NCBI GenBank assembly: GCA_003971905.1
Contig: RSEE01000064.1
Location: 310,001-374,000 of the forward strand
Direction of reading: 5' to 3'
DNA length: 64,000 nucleotides
DNA from: Moniliella sp. 'wahieum'
Lineage: Eukaryota; Basidiomycota; Moniliellomycetes; Moniliellales; Moniliellaceae
The position numbers and the translations under genes were made by a program. The notes under the pieces were generated by a model that was not told where the DNA came from, ran no database searches, and saw only the letters and a list, made by a program, of their open reading frames with translations. This document shows, in pieces, positions 47,238 to 59,220 of the stretch. Numbering within the stretch: the stretch's first letter is position 1; each line of letters begins with the position of its first letter.

Positions 47238-49414
47238 GTTTCGCTTCCAGTCGCCACGCCACTTCTCGTGGTTGGACAACTCCCGTCTGCTGTCCATCGC
47301 AAGTGTAATCATCGATCATCATCGCATCGGTCTTGGGACGTCGAAGTAGTACGCCCCATTCCATTGCAGCCCATAACCTTCCCCCACCCCCCACGCCCAA
47401 CCTACCCCAAACCTCAGGCCTCAGGCCTCGGCTTCAGCGGCCTCGCGGCCTCAGCTTTTCTCAACCGCTCGTACTCGACCGCGCAGTCGTCCCACCTTGA
47501 CAGCTAACCCACAAAGCTCGCCAGCCACCAGTCGACGCAATAGGTTCATCTGACCTGCGTTGGTCCAAGCGGCTGTAAAATCGATCTAAAGTTTGATGTC
47601 ACTGATTGCTGTTTCGGTGCGGAGTTTGTAGCCTAAAGCCCACACGAAGAAAGCCTCGAGTCACTAGTCACATGTCACGGGCTGCCACGGGTTGGTCGGT
47701 CAGTCCAGCGGCCCCGGACGTGCCAGGACGAAGGTCGTGTACCCCAAGCCAAGGTGCCCTGGTACACGTAAACCTGGCCTGCCTTGGCCCGGTTCCACCT
47801 CAACGCCTCAACGCCTCAACGTTCAACGCCACACATGATCTTATCACGCCCCACCTTATGGTGGCCTGGGTCAAACGGAGTACCCCAGGGTACCCCTTAG
47901 CTCTCCCCCGCCTTGGCTATGGTCAGTACACCAACTCCCAGCCCAAAGTATTCACCACCCGCACTGGCCACAACCTCGCCCACCTCACCCCACCGAGCCA
48001 ATCACTCTGGCCCACGTGTATGAACGAGGAAGCCAAGCGAATAACGACGATGAACTCCACCCTTTTTTTCTTGAGGCTTGGCGAGGCCGAGCGATGGTGT
48101 CCGAGAGGCCATCCCGAACACTCCGAGCCCGTCCGAACTAGCCCGACCCCAACACGAGCTGGCCCTGCTCGTTCTTGGCATCCTGTTTGAGGCAGGGAGG
48201 CAATGCTAGCCCGAGGCCGAGCCGACGAGTGCGATGGTGCACGTCGCCAATGGGTACCGGTTAGCGCAGATGAGCGAGGGCGTGAGCGGGTCCAATTCAA
48301 AAGAGGCAGCTGCTGCAGGAGAGCGGAGAGGAGTGAGGCTGCTTATGTAATCCTTACGGTTGCCGGGTTAGGATTACAGTTATGCGTGTTACGGGCGGTC
48401 CTTACCGAGGTTACGCATGGGTGGGGTGATCGGTGGGCTTGTGAGGCCCTTGAGGCTGACCTGAGGCTGAGGCTGAGGCTGGCGCTGAGGCTGCTCCAAG
48501 CATCATGCATCAACGTCATCAACACCAAATATCAACGTTCAGGATACGCAGTCCCCGGGGCCTTCGCGAGCTCCTAAGTTCGCGAGCGGGGCCCTAAGGG
48601 GCTGCGGCCGAAAATGGAGGCTGAAGCTGGAAGGTGGGCCGATAGGACAGGACTAGGGCCGACTGACCGATGGACGACCACTTCAGTCCGCCTCTTGTTT
48701 CACATGCACAGTGTACCATGGGCCTCCGGGCGTGCAGAGTGCTGCTCTGCCCTGGAGGCGGAGCTCGACGGCCGAGAGGGCCGAGCGACTAGTGAAGTAA
48801 CCCTGACGCTAGAGACTAGACTGGTGCCCAGGGGCCGAGTCAAGTATGACGCGTGACGCATGCGGAGGAAGACCAAGTGGCTGCTGCACAGCTCTCTGCG
48901 CCGCGTGCATCTCGGCAACAGCTCTGGTGTGGCGTGGGTTGCGTCTGCGGGGCGCCGTTGGGCCAGGGGTTGCGCCTTATTCCTCCGGCCGATTTGAGGG
49001 TTTTTCACGGCTTTCGGCAGGGCGGTGTGGCGTCGCAGAGCAGCTGAGCGTTGTTTGATCCTACGCCAGGATCATGTCGATGATGCACCACTGCTCTTGC
49101 TTATCCCACTGTACGCCTCACGCCTTAAACGGATCCTAGATCTTCGATCATGACAGCCACGCCTCCCCCGTTGCCCGAACTCCGAGAACGAACGGCGGAG
49201 GCCCAGCGCCTCGGCTTGCCTCAGCGCGGAGCTTGTGGGCCAGTGGACAGAATATTGATCCTAGGTAGACGGCAAGCACGGCATTGCGCCTTTTGTCTCT
49301 GCTGCGGGCTATACTCACCATGCTCTGCTGACACTACGCCGCCGAAAAAGGCTGGTCCCGTTCCCATCTCCCTCTTTTGCGTCTCACGGCCCTGGCTGTA
49401 CTGCGCTTGCACCA
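47238..49414. other. intergenic, no supported gene
   Basis: About 2.2 kb. Palindromic words recur (AGGCCT at 47405-47430, CAACGCCT at 47800-47825, GAGGCTGA at 48455-48490). Open frames overlap without motifs. Confidence 0.5.
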
Positions 49415-49420
49415 TATATA
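49415..49420 (+). promoter_or_regulatory. TATA box of the secreted-protein gene
   Basis: TATATA about 85 bases before the start codon, followed by a strongly CT-rich leader up to the ATG, a usual fungal core-promoter layout. Confidence 0.55.
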
Positions 49421-49501
49421 CCACCGCCCCTCTGCCAGCCTTCTTCTCTGCCCCACCACCATCTCCTTCTCCTTCTCCCCCTCTCTCCCTTCTCCTTCAC
49501 C

Positions 49502-50259
49502 ATGCTCTCCCGCACGTTCCTCGCCGTCTCGGCCCTGCTTGCTACCGCCGTGGCCGCTGCCCCCGCCAACCCCCTCGCGGCTCGCAGCCAAGTCCAAACC
49601 CTGGTCATTGGCCATCCTGGCCAACTCAACTACACCGACCACTCCAACCAGGTCAGCCTTCCCCTCTCTTTCACCAGCACAGACGTCGGTACCAAGGCTG
49701 TCGTTTCCACCAGCGTACGTCCCCTTCCCTTCCCTCTCCTCTCCTCTCCTGTCCTCTCCTCCTTTCCTCCCTCCTCTCCATCTGTTATGACGCCCCCTCC
49801 ACAATCTCCCTACCTGTTGCGGTGCGCTCACCCCCATTGTACGTCGCTGCCATTCCACAGAACCCGTCCAACTTCACCTTTGTCTCCGTTGGCTCCAAGT
49901 ACCTCGGCACGCACACTGTCAACCCCGACGAAGGCGGAACCTACTCGGGCATCTTCCGCCTCCAAGCCGACGAAAGCAAGTGCCTCGCCGTGCCGTACCT
50001 GCCTAACCTCAATACGACTGGGGCTACCGTCGCGCTCCAACTGTCTGCTTGCACATACGAGGACTCGGCGGTCCAGAGGAACCAGACGTTCGAGGCTGAG
50101 GAGGACTCGATTAGTTTCACCGCCGGCGAACAGGGCGAAGCAAGCGCGAACGGGTACTTCCCCGTCCTGTCGGGCGATTCGGTCGTGCTCAAGGTGCAGA
50201 GTTACAGCGCTAGCACAGGGTTCTGGTCCGGGAGCGATATCCAGCCTGTTTCGTCATAA
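49502..50259 (+). CDS. small secreted protein, possibly beta-trefoil-like
   Basis: Two exons: 49502-49714 and 49861-50259, with a 146-nt CT-rich intron (GTACGT...CCACAG). The product is about 203 residues. The N-terminus MLSRTFLAVSALLATAVAAA is a clear signal peptide with likely cleavage after the Ala run. The mature part has several N-glycosylation sequons (NYT, NFT, NTT, NQT) and two cysteines (in KCLAV and SACTY). The phrase SKCLAVPYL with later VALQLSACTYED recalls a ricin-B-type beta-trefoil repeat, but the match is weak, so function is left open. It could be a cell-wall or host-facing protein. The reading frame is clean across both exons, unlike most of its neighbours. Confidence 0.85.
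49715..49860 (+). other. intron in the secreted-protein gene
   Basis: GTACGT donor, long CT-rich tract, CCACAG acceptor; joins VVSTS to NPSNFTF in frame. Confidence 0.85.
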
Positions 50260-52171
50260 GTTGTGTCGTTTTTATGCAATGTCCGCGCTGAAGCTCGTTG
50301 GCGTACTGAGGGCTTCGTCAGCGCCCTGGCTTCAACAAGGCTTGAGGCTCAGGCTTCAGGACGTAGATTGAATTTGATTCGTTTTTATGGACCGTAGACT
50401 TCCCATTGCCCAAAGACGACGGCCATCTCCACCCTCTCTTTGCATCGAAACGCTCTTTCGTAGCGTCTTTTTTCTTCTCTTTGGGCTGGGATACTCCATT
50501 AAGGAATAAGATGCACGTCTGTTGGCTCATCAGGTTCAATGTATAGACCTGCATACTCGACAGAAAATTGGACCCGTTCGGGATGCTATACTATACCCAC
50601 TGAGGTTCTTTCCTTCGGTTCAAACACGTCTTTGGTCCCGACCGAGTCGTTATCAACGATACCGTGGAGATAGGAGCGACGATGCGTTCGGACCATCGAT
50701 CGGGGTCCCAGGTTCCTGCCTGGTAACCCGCCTAGACAACAGGCATGCAGCTCAAGTGGGTTACCTTTCTTCCTCCAGTCCCTCCGCTGCACCGTGAGGT
50801 TCGCACTAGTTAGTAATAACAGCCCACCGTCAAAGAGACCTTGACCGACACTGCAGTCACTGGCAGTGTAGCCAAACTAAAAGTAGAGATACTGATTAGC
50901 TCATGATCAACCCATAATAATACGCTCCGTGTCTACCAAGGGTCTACTTCCCTCTCTAGTTACCTTCGACTGCCTACTTCACCCACTGCACTATGCTCCC
51001 CCCCCAACCCCCCTTCTGCTCCACCCAGGAACTTGCATGGTACACTCGAACGGGACGGGGCTGTCTACGATTGGCTATAGACTAGGTTCTCGCCACCACC
51101 TACCAAGTTGGCTCGTACAGGCTCTCACGTGGTCAGTCACGGTATGACCGCAGCCGCTGTGTGGACGACCAACGGCGAGCGGGACGAACCCACCCCGGGC
51201 TGGACCTCTAAAGCAAAACCGACACTATAAACGGCGATAAAGAACTAACGGACAACATCTGGTTGGAGTCTGTCGGATACCATTGGCACCTCTACCAATC
51301 CATCTCCTCTGACCGTCCCTAGTGGCGTACTAACAGACAAATGGCACCTCTCTCGTAGGCGATCTGGGGACAACATGGTCTTAGTTGGGTTCAACCAACG
51401 TCGAAGGTGGGTGGGAGGGTTGAAATTGCTAGGTGCAGCACGGACAGGCACAGTCGCTAGACCGAATCTTACCCCCAGGGGCAGAGGCGAGAGTGTGCCG
51501 GCCAAAGTGGAGAGAGGGTAGGAACATGAGCATGAGGAACTAACTACGGGCTACTATCATGCCAACCCGTGCAAGTATTACGCCCACACATACGCTACCG
51601 CCGGTGAACTGGGCGGGAAAGGTTGGAGGCAGTAGGTACTCATCTGACCGATCAACGTAACGGACGAACCAATTGATCGGGTCACTGTCATATGACAACC
51701 CTCTCTACCTGTGCTGTCTTCGCCGCGAAACAGGTCCCTGGGGCGCAATCTGAGAGGCAGGGCACGGCAAGAGTTGAGAAGGCGTAATGGGATCTGTGGG
51801 TGTGCGGATCAGCGATGACTTCTGAGCCCTCGGGGCCACTGGACTGTCTGCGCTGCTGAGCTGATCTGTACCTCTGCCGATTTGCTGTGGTACCCCTCGT
51901 GTGAGGTGTGGGCCGCGGGGAAGCTATAGTGCAGAGGTGAGGGGTCTCAATAGCATAAGACGATTCATATACACTGTTGCATTTTTCTGTGGCCGGTGGG
52001 TTGTTGGTTTTCTTTTTCTTCTTGAGCATTGCTAGCCTGGCAGGCAAGTGGAAGGGATGGGGGCACAGTTGCGTTTTGTTTCTACGCCCCCTTTAACACC
52101 CTTTCCCGTACACATACACACCCCCACACCTCTGCGTGTCTGTCCCCATCTCATTCGCTTCTCCTCGGCGG
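50260..52171. other. intergenic between convergent genes
   Basis: About 1.9 kb with moderate GC and few palindromic words. Only short overlapping frames; no RNA gene or mobile element recognised. Confidence 0.5.
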
Positions 52172-53235
52172 TCAAACGATGCCCCATGCATCCTCGATCG
52201 CGCACGTAAAACTGGAACCGGGAAACGAGGTCAGAATTAAGTATCGCAACTGACGAGCCTAGCCAGGAAGGGGGGGGGGAGTCAACGTACCTTGCCACAC
52301 GCCACCGAGGCACTAAGGGAGTACTCGGAGATGGAGATCTCTCATCAACAATCGTATCGGCAAAGTTATCCTGACCAGGCCATCGCGCCGACAAACACGG
52401 CGAGCGAGTGGTCCTTGGGGATGGTGGGGATGTACTGGGACAAGGTGGACGGAGCATTGTGACTGAGGGTGATTTTGTGCGTGTTGGGAGGCAAGTGGTC
52501 ATTGATGGGTTCTTGATCACTGTCAGCAATCGTTCGTTGCCCTGAACGGAACGGATACTAAGTTTGAGCAACAGCTGAACCATCAGGCCAGAGAAGCGCT
52601 TGAACGTGCGCGGAATGCGCACACGCGGGTTCACTTCAATCAACACCCCCTTGGCCGTGTGGATGTAAACCTGCAGCAAACCAGCCTTGTTGAGCGGCGA
52701 GTCGAGCAAAGTCAAAAGACATTGGTGCGTAATGTCCGGCCTGGCATCCGCAATGTCCCGCCCCATCTTGGCCAGCACGCTCTGGTGGTCATCGCAGTTG
52801 AGCAACGCCAACTTGCCCCCGGCACCATCCTTGGCGCGCTTCCCGCCGCGCCACCCGCAGGACCATAGCCACGGTAGGCACTGCCGCTGCTCGTGGGCAT
52901 CTGGTACGTCTCGAGACACGCCTGCTCCAGGATGACAATCAGACGGGGAGTGTTGGCCTTTTCAGCCTCGGTCTTGGGCACCTTGGGCGCAGTAGGCACC
53001 AGCTGGGGCTCGGCACGCGCACGCTTCGTGCTGCCCGTCTCGTCGGGCTGCGAGGCAGGCGGCTTGGGCGGCAGGCCGTGCGGGCGGCGCGGGGTGAACC
53101 TTGGCGTCGGGCGGATGCGGGGCTCGGAGGGCTTGGCCGCCGCAGCAGGCGCAGCACTGACGTCGGGCACGCGGTAGCCGTCGAGGGCGGCGCGGCCATC
53201 TCGGCGTCGCTGGCAGAGTGCTCGCTGTCGGACAT
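52172..53235 (-). CDS. EMG1: EMG1/Nep1, 18S rRNA pseudouridine N1-methyltransferase
   Basis: A SPOUT-class methyltransferase of the small-subunit processome that methylates a hypermodified pseudouridine in 18S rRNA, in the nucleolus. Matching blocks in order: [110 protein letters not shown] and the C-terminal [10 protein letters not shown] before the stop at 52172. The start [13 protein letters not shown] at 53235 opens an acidic then basic, disordered N-terminal extension, commonly seen in fungal Nep1. A 79-nt intron (52212-52290, GTACGT...TTCCAG) lies before the last exon. Frame changes near 53190, 52850, 52500, 52380 and 52330 are at odds with the near-perfect motif conservation and look like sequence errors. 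Confidence 0.93.
52212..52290 (-). other. intron in EMG1
   Basis: GTACGT donor after SVACGK and TTCCAG acceptor before the [11 protein letters not shown] exon; it contains a C10 run. Confidence 0.8.
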
Positions 53236-53540
53236 GGCGGCGGTGGTGGGCGGGACGGAGGAGCAGCGGCGCGGGCGGGAAAAAAAAAATGGCCAGCCAC
53301 TGGGCCGGGAAGAGTCTGCGCCGGGAAGCGGGTGCGCCCGGTCACGTGACTTGGCCGTCCTCTCCGCTGGTAGCCGGCCGAGGAGAAGTGTTTCTTCGAG
53401 TGGGGTATATCCACTACCGACTATGCTATGACTATCGACTGTCGGCTATCTGATCCATCCATCCATGGGGATAGGCACGATCCAGGCTGGACTTCGAGCA
53501 TTGGTTCTCCAGGTAGGCGCGGCCACGTGGACGCGAACCG
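53236..53540. other. gap between EMG1 and ProRS
   Basis: About 300 bases between the ProRS stop and the EMG1 start, including an A9 run near 53281. It must carry the EMG1 promoter, but no element stands out. Confidence 0.4.
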
Positions 53541-55963
53541 CTAGTCGGCCGCCCGGAGGAGCGCGTCGTCGAGGCGGACCGAGGCGGTGACGCGTGGGGG
53601 CGCCAACCCCAGCGGCGCCTCGCCCGCCGCATCCGCCGCGTCCGCCTCGGCCACAGGCAGCGCGTCCCGCACCATCACCTCCAGCTCCCCTGCCTTCTCC
53701 CACCCGCGCCACAGCACCAGCACCAGCGGCGACCCATCAGTTCCGCGTCCACCAGCCGGGCGGCACCGACGCCGCCCGGTCGTCCAGCACCACATCTCCA
53801 GCGCCACGGGCGCGGTAGGAAGGTAGCTTGCGCGCGCCGTACGTGCCCTGTGCGGCATCCAGCGCGGCCTGCACTGTGCGCCGCGCCGCCTCGGCATCGG
53901 GCGCAGACGAGGTTAGTAGCCGTAGTACCCGTTCCACTGCTTCGCGCGTGCCTTTCCCATCGTTCGCCTCGTCCACCGGAGGCGCAATCACATACGCCAC
54001 GTAGGGCGCTACTGCGCGTGGCCACACTAGACTTCTCCCCGCCTCGCGCGGCGGCACGTTGGGCCAACGCACCTATCAGGCGCGAAATACCCACCCCATA
54101 GCACCCCATTTGGAACGGCGCTTGGCCCATGTAGCGGTGGTCGGGCAAGCCCAGTGCATCTGCTTCCATCGCACTCACCTCATCTGGCGCAGGTGTCAGA
54201 CGCGAGCTTCGGCATTGGCATTGGTATTGGCATCTGCGTCTGGTGAGCGTTGCTCCGTGTCGCGCTCGGCCGCAATTTGCGCGGGGCGAGTGGGGCGCCC
54301 GGAACAAAGCCTACGTTGAGTGCGTCCGAGTACCGTGTGCCCAAGAGAAACGCGTGAGCGACTTCGATCGATTTGGTCGCTTGTTGTAAGGGCTAGTGAT
54401 GCCCTTGGCACTGCACTGTCCACATGCATCGCCGACCTCGGGTTGGGAATAGGCGCAACGGCTCGTGATCGAATGCAGCGTGCGCAGTCGCCCGGTTCAG
54501 CCACCGTCAGGGCGGGAACAGTTCTATAGCGACGGAGGCGGTGCGTTCCAGCCCCCTGGGTCTGGGCTTGAGCTTGGGATTGGGCTGCGCGCCGGTCCAG
54601 GCAGCCAAGACGGCGGTGCGAGACGGCTTCCATCATTTCGCTCGGTCCATCAGTGTGCACTCGCGATCGACATGCAGCTCGAGCCGATCAAAAATGACGG
54701 TAGTCCACCGGGCCCAATTTCCGGCTGGCCCAGACTCACGGGCTGGAGAGCACGCCCTTACTGGCGCGCACGACCGCTGCGTCATTCAACGTGCGCGTGC
54801 GCGGGACGACAAAGGCGTGCAAGGCGGAGGGCGTGGCAGGTGTGCGGCCGGTCTCCTCCGTGCCGGGCAAAGAGGAAAGTTGGTGGTCAGTTGGAACGCC
54901 TCCGAGGCGCAAATAGGCGTACTTCCACATCCCCTGCTTCCATCGGTAGCGGTACCTCACTGTTCATCGTCCGTGGCGCAGCGGGAGCAGCTCTTGGTTC
55001 CACACACCATGACATCCCACACGATAACAACGTATCTTCCCCAAGGATCGGGGAAATGGTACTCGTGACTCAGTTCGCCCCCGATTGCCCCGGTATCGGC
55101 CACAGCCGAGATCCACTGGCCATGCCGCGACCCGAGGATGCGATCCAAGATGCGTGTATATGCCTGGCGAACCGCTTGGTACGCATCTCGTGCCGCGGTA
55201 GGATCCGCCTCAACGTGTACAGGTCCTTCATTAGGAACTCGCGCGTGCGCAGAACCCTGCCCGCGGCCGCAGCTCGTTACGGAACTTGGGTGTGATCTGG
55301 AAGACGCGAACTGGGAGCTGACGATACGAATGTACATCCTGTGCCACCAGGCGTGTCACTTCTTCTTCGTGCGTCGGGCCTAGGAGATATTCCGTCCCAC
55401 TGCGCGAGGTAGCGTCATCAGTTTCCCCCTCCATTGTCTTCCACCGCCCTCGTCCGCCACAGCGCAGAGGGAAGTAACACGGGCATGGCAATTTCGCTCG
55501 CGGCCAGGCCGAGCGGTGAACTCATCTCTTCCCGCACCACATCCGTCACCTTGCGCAGCGTACGTAGACCAGGTGGCAGGAGACTGTACACGCCAGCAGA
55601 GGATTGACGTACATGCCCACCACGCAGTAGCAGTTCGACGCTGGCTACCCGCGAGGCGGCCGCACCGCTTTGGCCTGCCCGCCCGGCGCCAAAGGTGGGA
55701 CGAAAGAGTTTGCTGGCGCGGACAACGCGGGCGGTACGGCTGGGCTGGAGGGGCGGGGAGAAGGGGGTGTTAGGCGACGACGACGGCGGTAAGAAGGAGG
55801 AGAACGTACCACTGCGGGCGGCGCGGTGAGGGCGTGGTGTCGAGTAGGCGGCTGGGCGGTCCAGGGCAATGCGCAGGGCAGGAGCCGTGCGGTGGTGGGG
55901 GAGAGAGTGGTGGAGGGCAGGGATGAGGAGAGGGCGGTGGTGAGGACGCAGAAGAGCAGCCAT
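53541..55963 (-). CDS. mitochondrial prolyl-tRNA synthetase (bacterial-type class II)
   Basis: Charges mitochondrial tRNA-Pro. Class II signatures occur in order: [20 protein letters not shown] (motif 1), [13 protein letters not shown] and [10 protein letters not shown] with FLMKD (motif 2), [16 protein letters not shown] (motif 3), then an anticodon-binding region with [19 protein letters not shown] and [15 protein letters not shown]. The short insertion between motifs 2 and 3 and the THEEE block place it with the bacterial/organellar type, not the cytosolic one. The N-terminus [20 protein letters not shown] is Arg/His-rich, as expected for a mitochondrial presequence. A 65-nt intron (55745-55809, GTACGT...CTCCAG) follows the presequence. 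The ORF is spread over all three frames, with breaks inside conserved blocks, yet every signature is intact; sequence error is likelier than decay. Confidence 0.9.
55745..55809 (-). other. intron in the mitochondrial ProRS gene
   Basis: GTACGT donor and CCTCCAG acceptor, located after the presumed targeting peptide. Confidence 0.7.
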
Positions 55964-56390
55964 GGCGGCGGCCCCAGCGGAGGATGGACGAGAAGGGGCG
56001 GTGGTGCGGCTGGGAAAAGAAGGGCGTAACGGGGTTGCCGATTAGCGGAGCCCAGCGGGAGGCCAGTCCAAGGGCCGAAGCCAGGCAGGTCAGGTGACTG
56101 GTCATGTGACCGTCCGGGGGCCGTCCCTGTCTGCTGTCTGCTGTCTGCTGTGGGTGAGGGTTTATTTGTGTTGGGTGAAATGGCGGCGACGATCCAAGAT
56201 CCACGTCTCCGCCCGGGTGCCATGGCAGAGAGGAGAGGCGCTGTTCTGGTTCGCTACCGGGTGGGAATCAAAATGCCAGATGGGATGGGGTGCAAGCTAA
56301 GTACAGAAAGGAGACAGGCAGACCGACCGACACACATACACACACACACATACACACAGGTGCCGCCAGCCTGGGCGCTGAAGAAAGTGT
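55964..56390. other. gap between ProRS and aminopeptidase P
   Basis: Contains a (CA)n-type microsatellite on the plus strand at 56330-56360, in the aminopeptidase 3' region. Nothing else recognised. Confidence 0.5.
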
Positions 56391-58245
56391 TCATGACGAC
56401 GAGTGCAAGAAGCCTTCGAGCGACGACGCTTTGGCTGTGGCAGACGATACTGCCAATTGGCGTGGCCGTCGAGGAAGCGCTGCGCGGCCGCCTCCACGTC
56501 CACCACCTCCTTGGGCACATTGGCAGTGAGCACCACCGGCTCCTTCTCGCCCACCACCACATCGTCTTCTACGCGAATGCCAATTCCACGGTAGGCCGGG
56601 GAAGCGCAGGTCGTTCAAGGGAATGTACAGGCCCGGCTCGACGGTGACAACCGTATTGGCTTGCAACTTGGTTGCGCGCGACACACTTGGCGTATCGTGC
56701 AGGTCGACACCGAGCCAGTGACCAAGTAGTGCGGGTACAGTACGTTCTCCAACACCCCGCTACTCAAGTGCATCCCCGTAACTGTCGTACCTCGTACGCC
56801 AGATTTCCACACTGCGCCGGTGCAGGTCAACCAACTGTAATTTGCCCGGGCACTAACCAGCGCCGTGACCTGCTTGGTCGTAGCCAACACCGCCTCGTAC
56901 ACGTCCCGCTGGGCCGGGGAAAACGTGCCGTTGGACGAGCCGTCCGTGGCGCGCACAGGCCAGCACGCGTAATGTCCGCCGCGTACCCGTCCACTTCCGC
57001 ACCGGCATCCATACAGATCAAGTCGCCTGGCCGGACAAGATGGTCGTTGGCGGTATAGTGGATGGTCAGTCCATTGGCTCCGCCAGCTACAACCGGTTCG
57101 TACGCCGGTAGGATCGACATGCCGGCCTGCGCCGCACACGCTACGTAATGCCGCTTGTACATGCGCTTCGGTCGTCTGCCCCGGCTCAATGGGCAGCCCC
57201 ATGGTGCGCGTCATGGCTAACGCCGATACGTCTGCCGCACGTTTCATCAGTTGCAGCTCAGCCGCACTCTTGGTCCATCGCAATCGTTCCACATGCGGCG
57301 CGAGACGGTTGGTGCGCAAAGCATCTTGCACCAACGCAAGTACTTGTCCATGTCGGTCTGCCGCTCAAACATACGGTGATCCAGTTGTTTCGCTATCCTT
57401 GCTCAACAGTTCCCCCAGCCGACTCATCGGTGGGGAGCGAACAGGCTTGCCAGCGCGGGCGGTGCGCAAGAGCGAAAGCGACGGCGGCGGATCAAAGTAC
57501 ACTTGGTCACACTCGTCATACAACGCGTAACTTGTTCCGCCAACTTGGCCCCGAGAAAGGGTACGCTTCGTCCGCGCCAAACACGTCGATCGCACCCTCT
57601 ACGCCGGTGCGCGGGCCATTCCACAGCTCCTCCGATGCGTCGCCCGAGGGAGCACGAGCATGATCAGTCGGTGGCCCTTGCCCGTTGGAGCATTCGGGTC
57701 TTCCGGTAACACCAGCGCCGCTGCATCGGGCTCCAAAAAGCCAGTGAGATAGAACATGTTGGATTCTTGCCGGAACCGATAAAAGATAGGACCAGACATG
57801 TACTTGATCCGCCCCGCCGAGGAGCAACACCCGCTCTTAGCAGGCAAACTGGCTAGCAACTTGGCCCGCCGAGTGGCGTACTCGGCACGCGTGATGCCCG
57901 GCGTGACCTGGCTCAGGTCCCATCCGCTTCGCCCGACGCAAGTGTCTTGTGCACCAGGCCGGCCCCGGCACTGAGCGGAAGACGCCGGGGGAACAAGTGC
58001 GGATGAGTCCACGGCATCGGCTGACCGTACTTGCGTGCACGCGCTCGCGCTGACGGCACCGCCGCCAGCCCTGGAGCCACGGCGGCGGGGCTGCTGCCCG
58101 CGGGACGGGGGTGGCGACCGCGTCGGACGACGGCGGGGGGGACTCATCGGCAGGCGGGCAGAGGAGAAGGAACGCAGAGGAGGGCGCAGGCCAGGCGCAG
58201 CAGGACCCCTCGTCGGGCGAGGCAGGCGGGCACGAAAGACGCCAT
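56391..58245 (-). CDS. Xaa-Pro aminopeptidase P, Icp55-like (mitochondrial)
   Basis: Icp55 removes one residue from imported mitochondrial proteins after presequence cleavage, stabilising them. N-terminal half: WDLSQVTPGITRAEYATRR, then IKYMSGPIFYRFRQESNMFY and LTGFLEPDAAALVLPE, typical of the creatinase-like N-domain of this group. Catalytic half: DHLVRPGDLICMDAGAEVDG (first metal Asp) and YAADITR (second Asp), LGHWLGVDLHD (metal His), TVEPGLYIP (Glu) and GIGIRVEDDVVV (Glu). All five metal ligands are present. The start at 58245 (MASFVPACLARRGVLLRLA) with following RSFSSARLP is a good mitochondrial presequence. The chosen end, LEGFLHSSS at 56391, gives a natural C-terminus. As in the neighbouring genes, the frame changes repeatedly between intact blocks. 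Cytosolic aminopeptidase P is the alternative, but it has three domains and is longer. Confidence 0.88.
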
Positions 58246-58885
58246 GGAACGCACAGACGGCCACGGACTTGTCTGGTGGTCGTGGCTACCGCCTAACCTT
58301 CCTTCGCCAGCCAAGCCGACGTTTGGCGGACAGGGCGACTTTGCACACAGGCGTTGTGCCTCATCACCGCTCCCTGCGCACTCACCGTTCGCCGCCCGCA
58401 GGCTTTCCGCCCTCCCATTCCGCCCCTGCCCACCCCCCCACCCCCGCGCACCAGCCAAGCACACCGCCGCACGGAGAGCAGCTCCCACGGCCAACCCAAC
58501 GCATTCTGTTGCGCTTGCCCGCCACCGCCCAGTGGCGCTGAGCTTACGCGCGGGCGGCGTCATCCTCTCGCTGACAACCGATCACTGCCCCCCCCCCCCT
58601 CCTTCCCGCGCGGGCTGCCAAGAATACTATGTTGGAACCTAGTGGCTTGGGCTATAGAGGGGCAGCCACCGTGTCAAAGTACCGAGCCAGATCATTTCGC
58701 CTTGGATGTCAACCAGTTCCCACTAGGCCCGGAGCGCAGGGGAGCGAGGGACCCTACGCCGCCTCAGACGAGTCAAGCAGGGGCCAACCAGACCCGGCGG
58801 GGGACAGGGTGGAGTAAGCCGAGGCAGAGGCCGAGGGCGCGGGCGAAGCGGGGGCTGGGCCGGTCGGCGAAGCGGTGACGGTGGA
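58246..58885. other. intergenic, upstream of aminopeptidase P
   Basis: GC-rich, no motif-bearing frame. It contains a C13 run near 58588. Confidence 0.5.
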
Positions 58886-59220
58886 TTAGCAACACAGTTC
58901 TTCCAGTGCGCAACACGCCAGCATACCCAAGCAGCACGCACAGCACCCGTCTGCCCATCGTTGCCGCGGGCAGGTTGTTGCTGCACGTACACCGTTTGCG
59001 GTGGCTGCTGCGGGTAGTAGCCTGTTGCGGTGGCGCGCCGTAGCCCTGTTGCGGAGGGGGCGTAGTAACCGCCTTGCTGGGGGGAGCGTTGCCGTAGTAC
59101 TATACCGCGTGCGTGGGGGAGCAGTTGTGTGTGCATGCAGGAGGCATGCCTGGATGCATGCCCTGGGTGGCGAGGGAGGGGGGCGAGAGGGTGTGACACG
59201 CGACGTACGGGTTGGGACAT
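58886..59220 (-). CDS. CYSTM-family cysteine-rich membrane-anchored protein
   Basis: A small protein with a Gln/Tyr/Pro-rich N-terminal part and a C-terminal cysteine-rich membrane module, as in yeast stress-related CYSTM proteins thought to act in the plasma membrane. Exon 1 is only 12 bases (MSQP, start at 59220). A 109-nt intron (59100-59208, GTACGT...GTATAG) follows. Exon 2 begins YYGNAPPSKAVTTPP and continues with YYPQQPPQTVYVQQQPARG, ending GCCACCLGMLACCALEELCC at 58886. The last block, with paired cysteines in a hydrophobic run right at the C-terminus, is diagnostic. Two frame changes inside exon 2 (about 59035 and 58960) interrupt an otherwise coherent 70 to 75 residue protein. Confidence 0.87.
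59100..59208 (-). other. intron in the CYSTM gene
   Basis: GTACGT donor after the fourth codon and GGTATAG acceptor; joins MSQP to YYGNAPP. Tiny first exons of this kind are usual for CYSTM genes. Confidence 0.8.
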
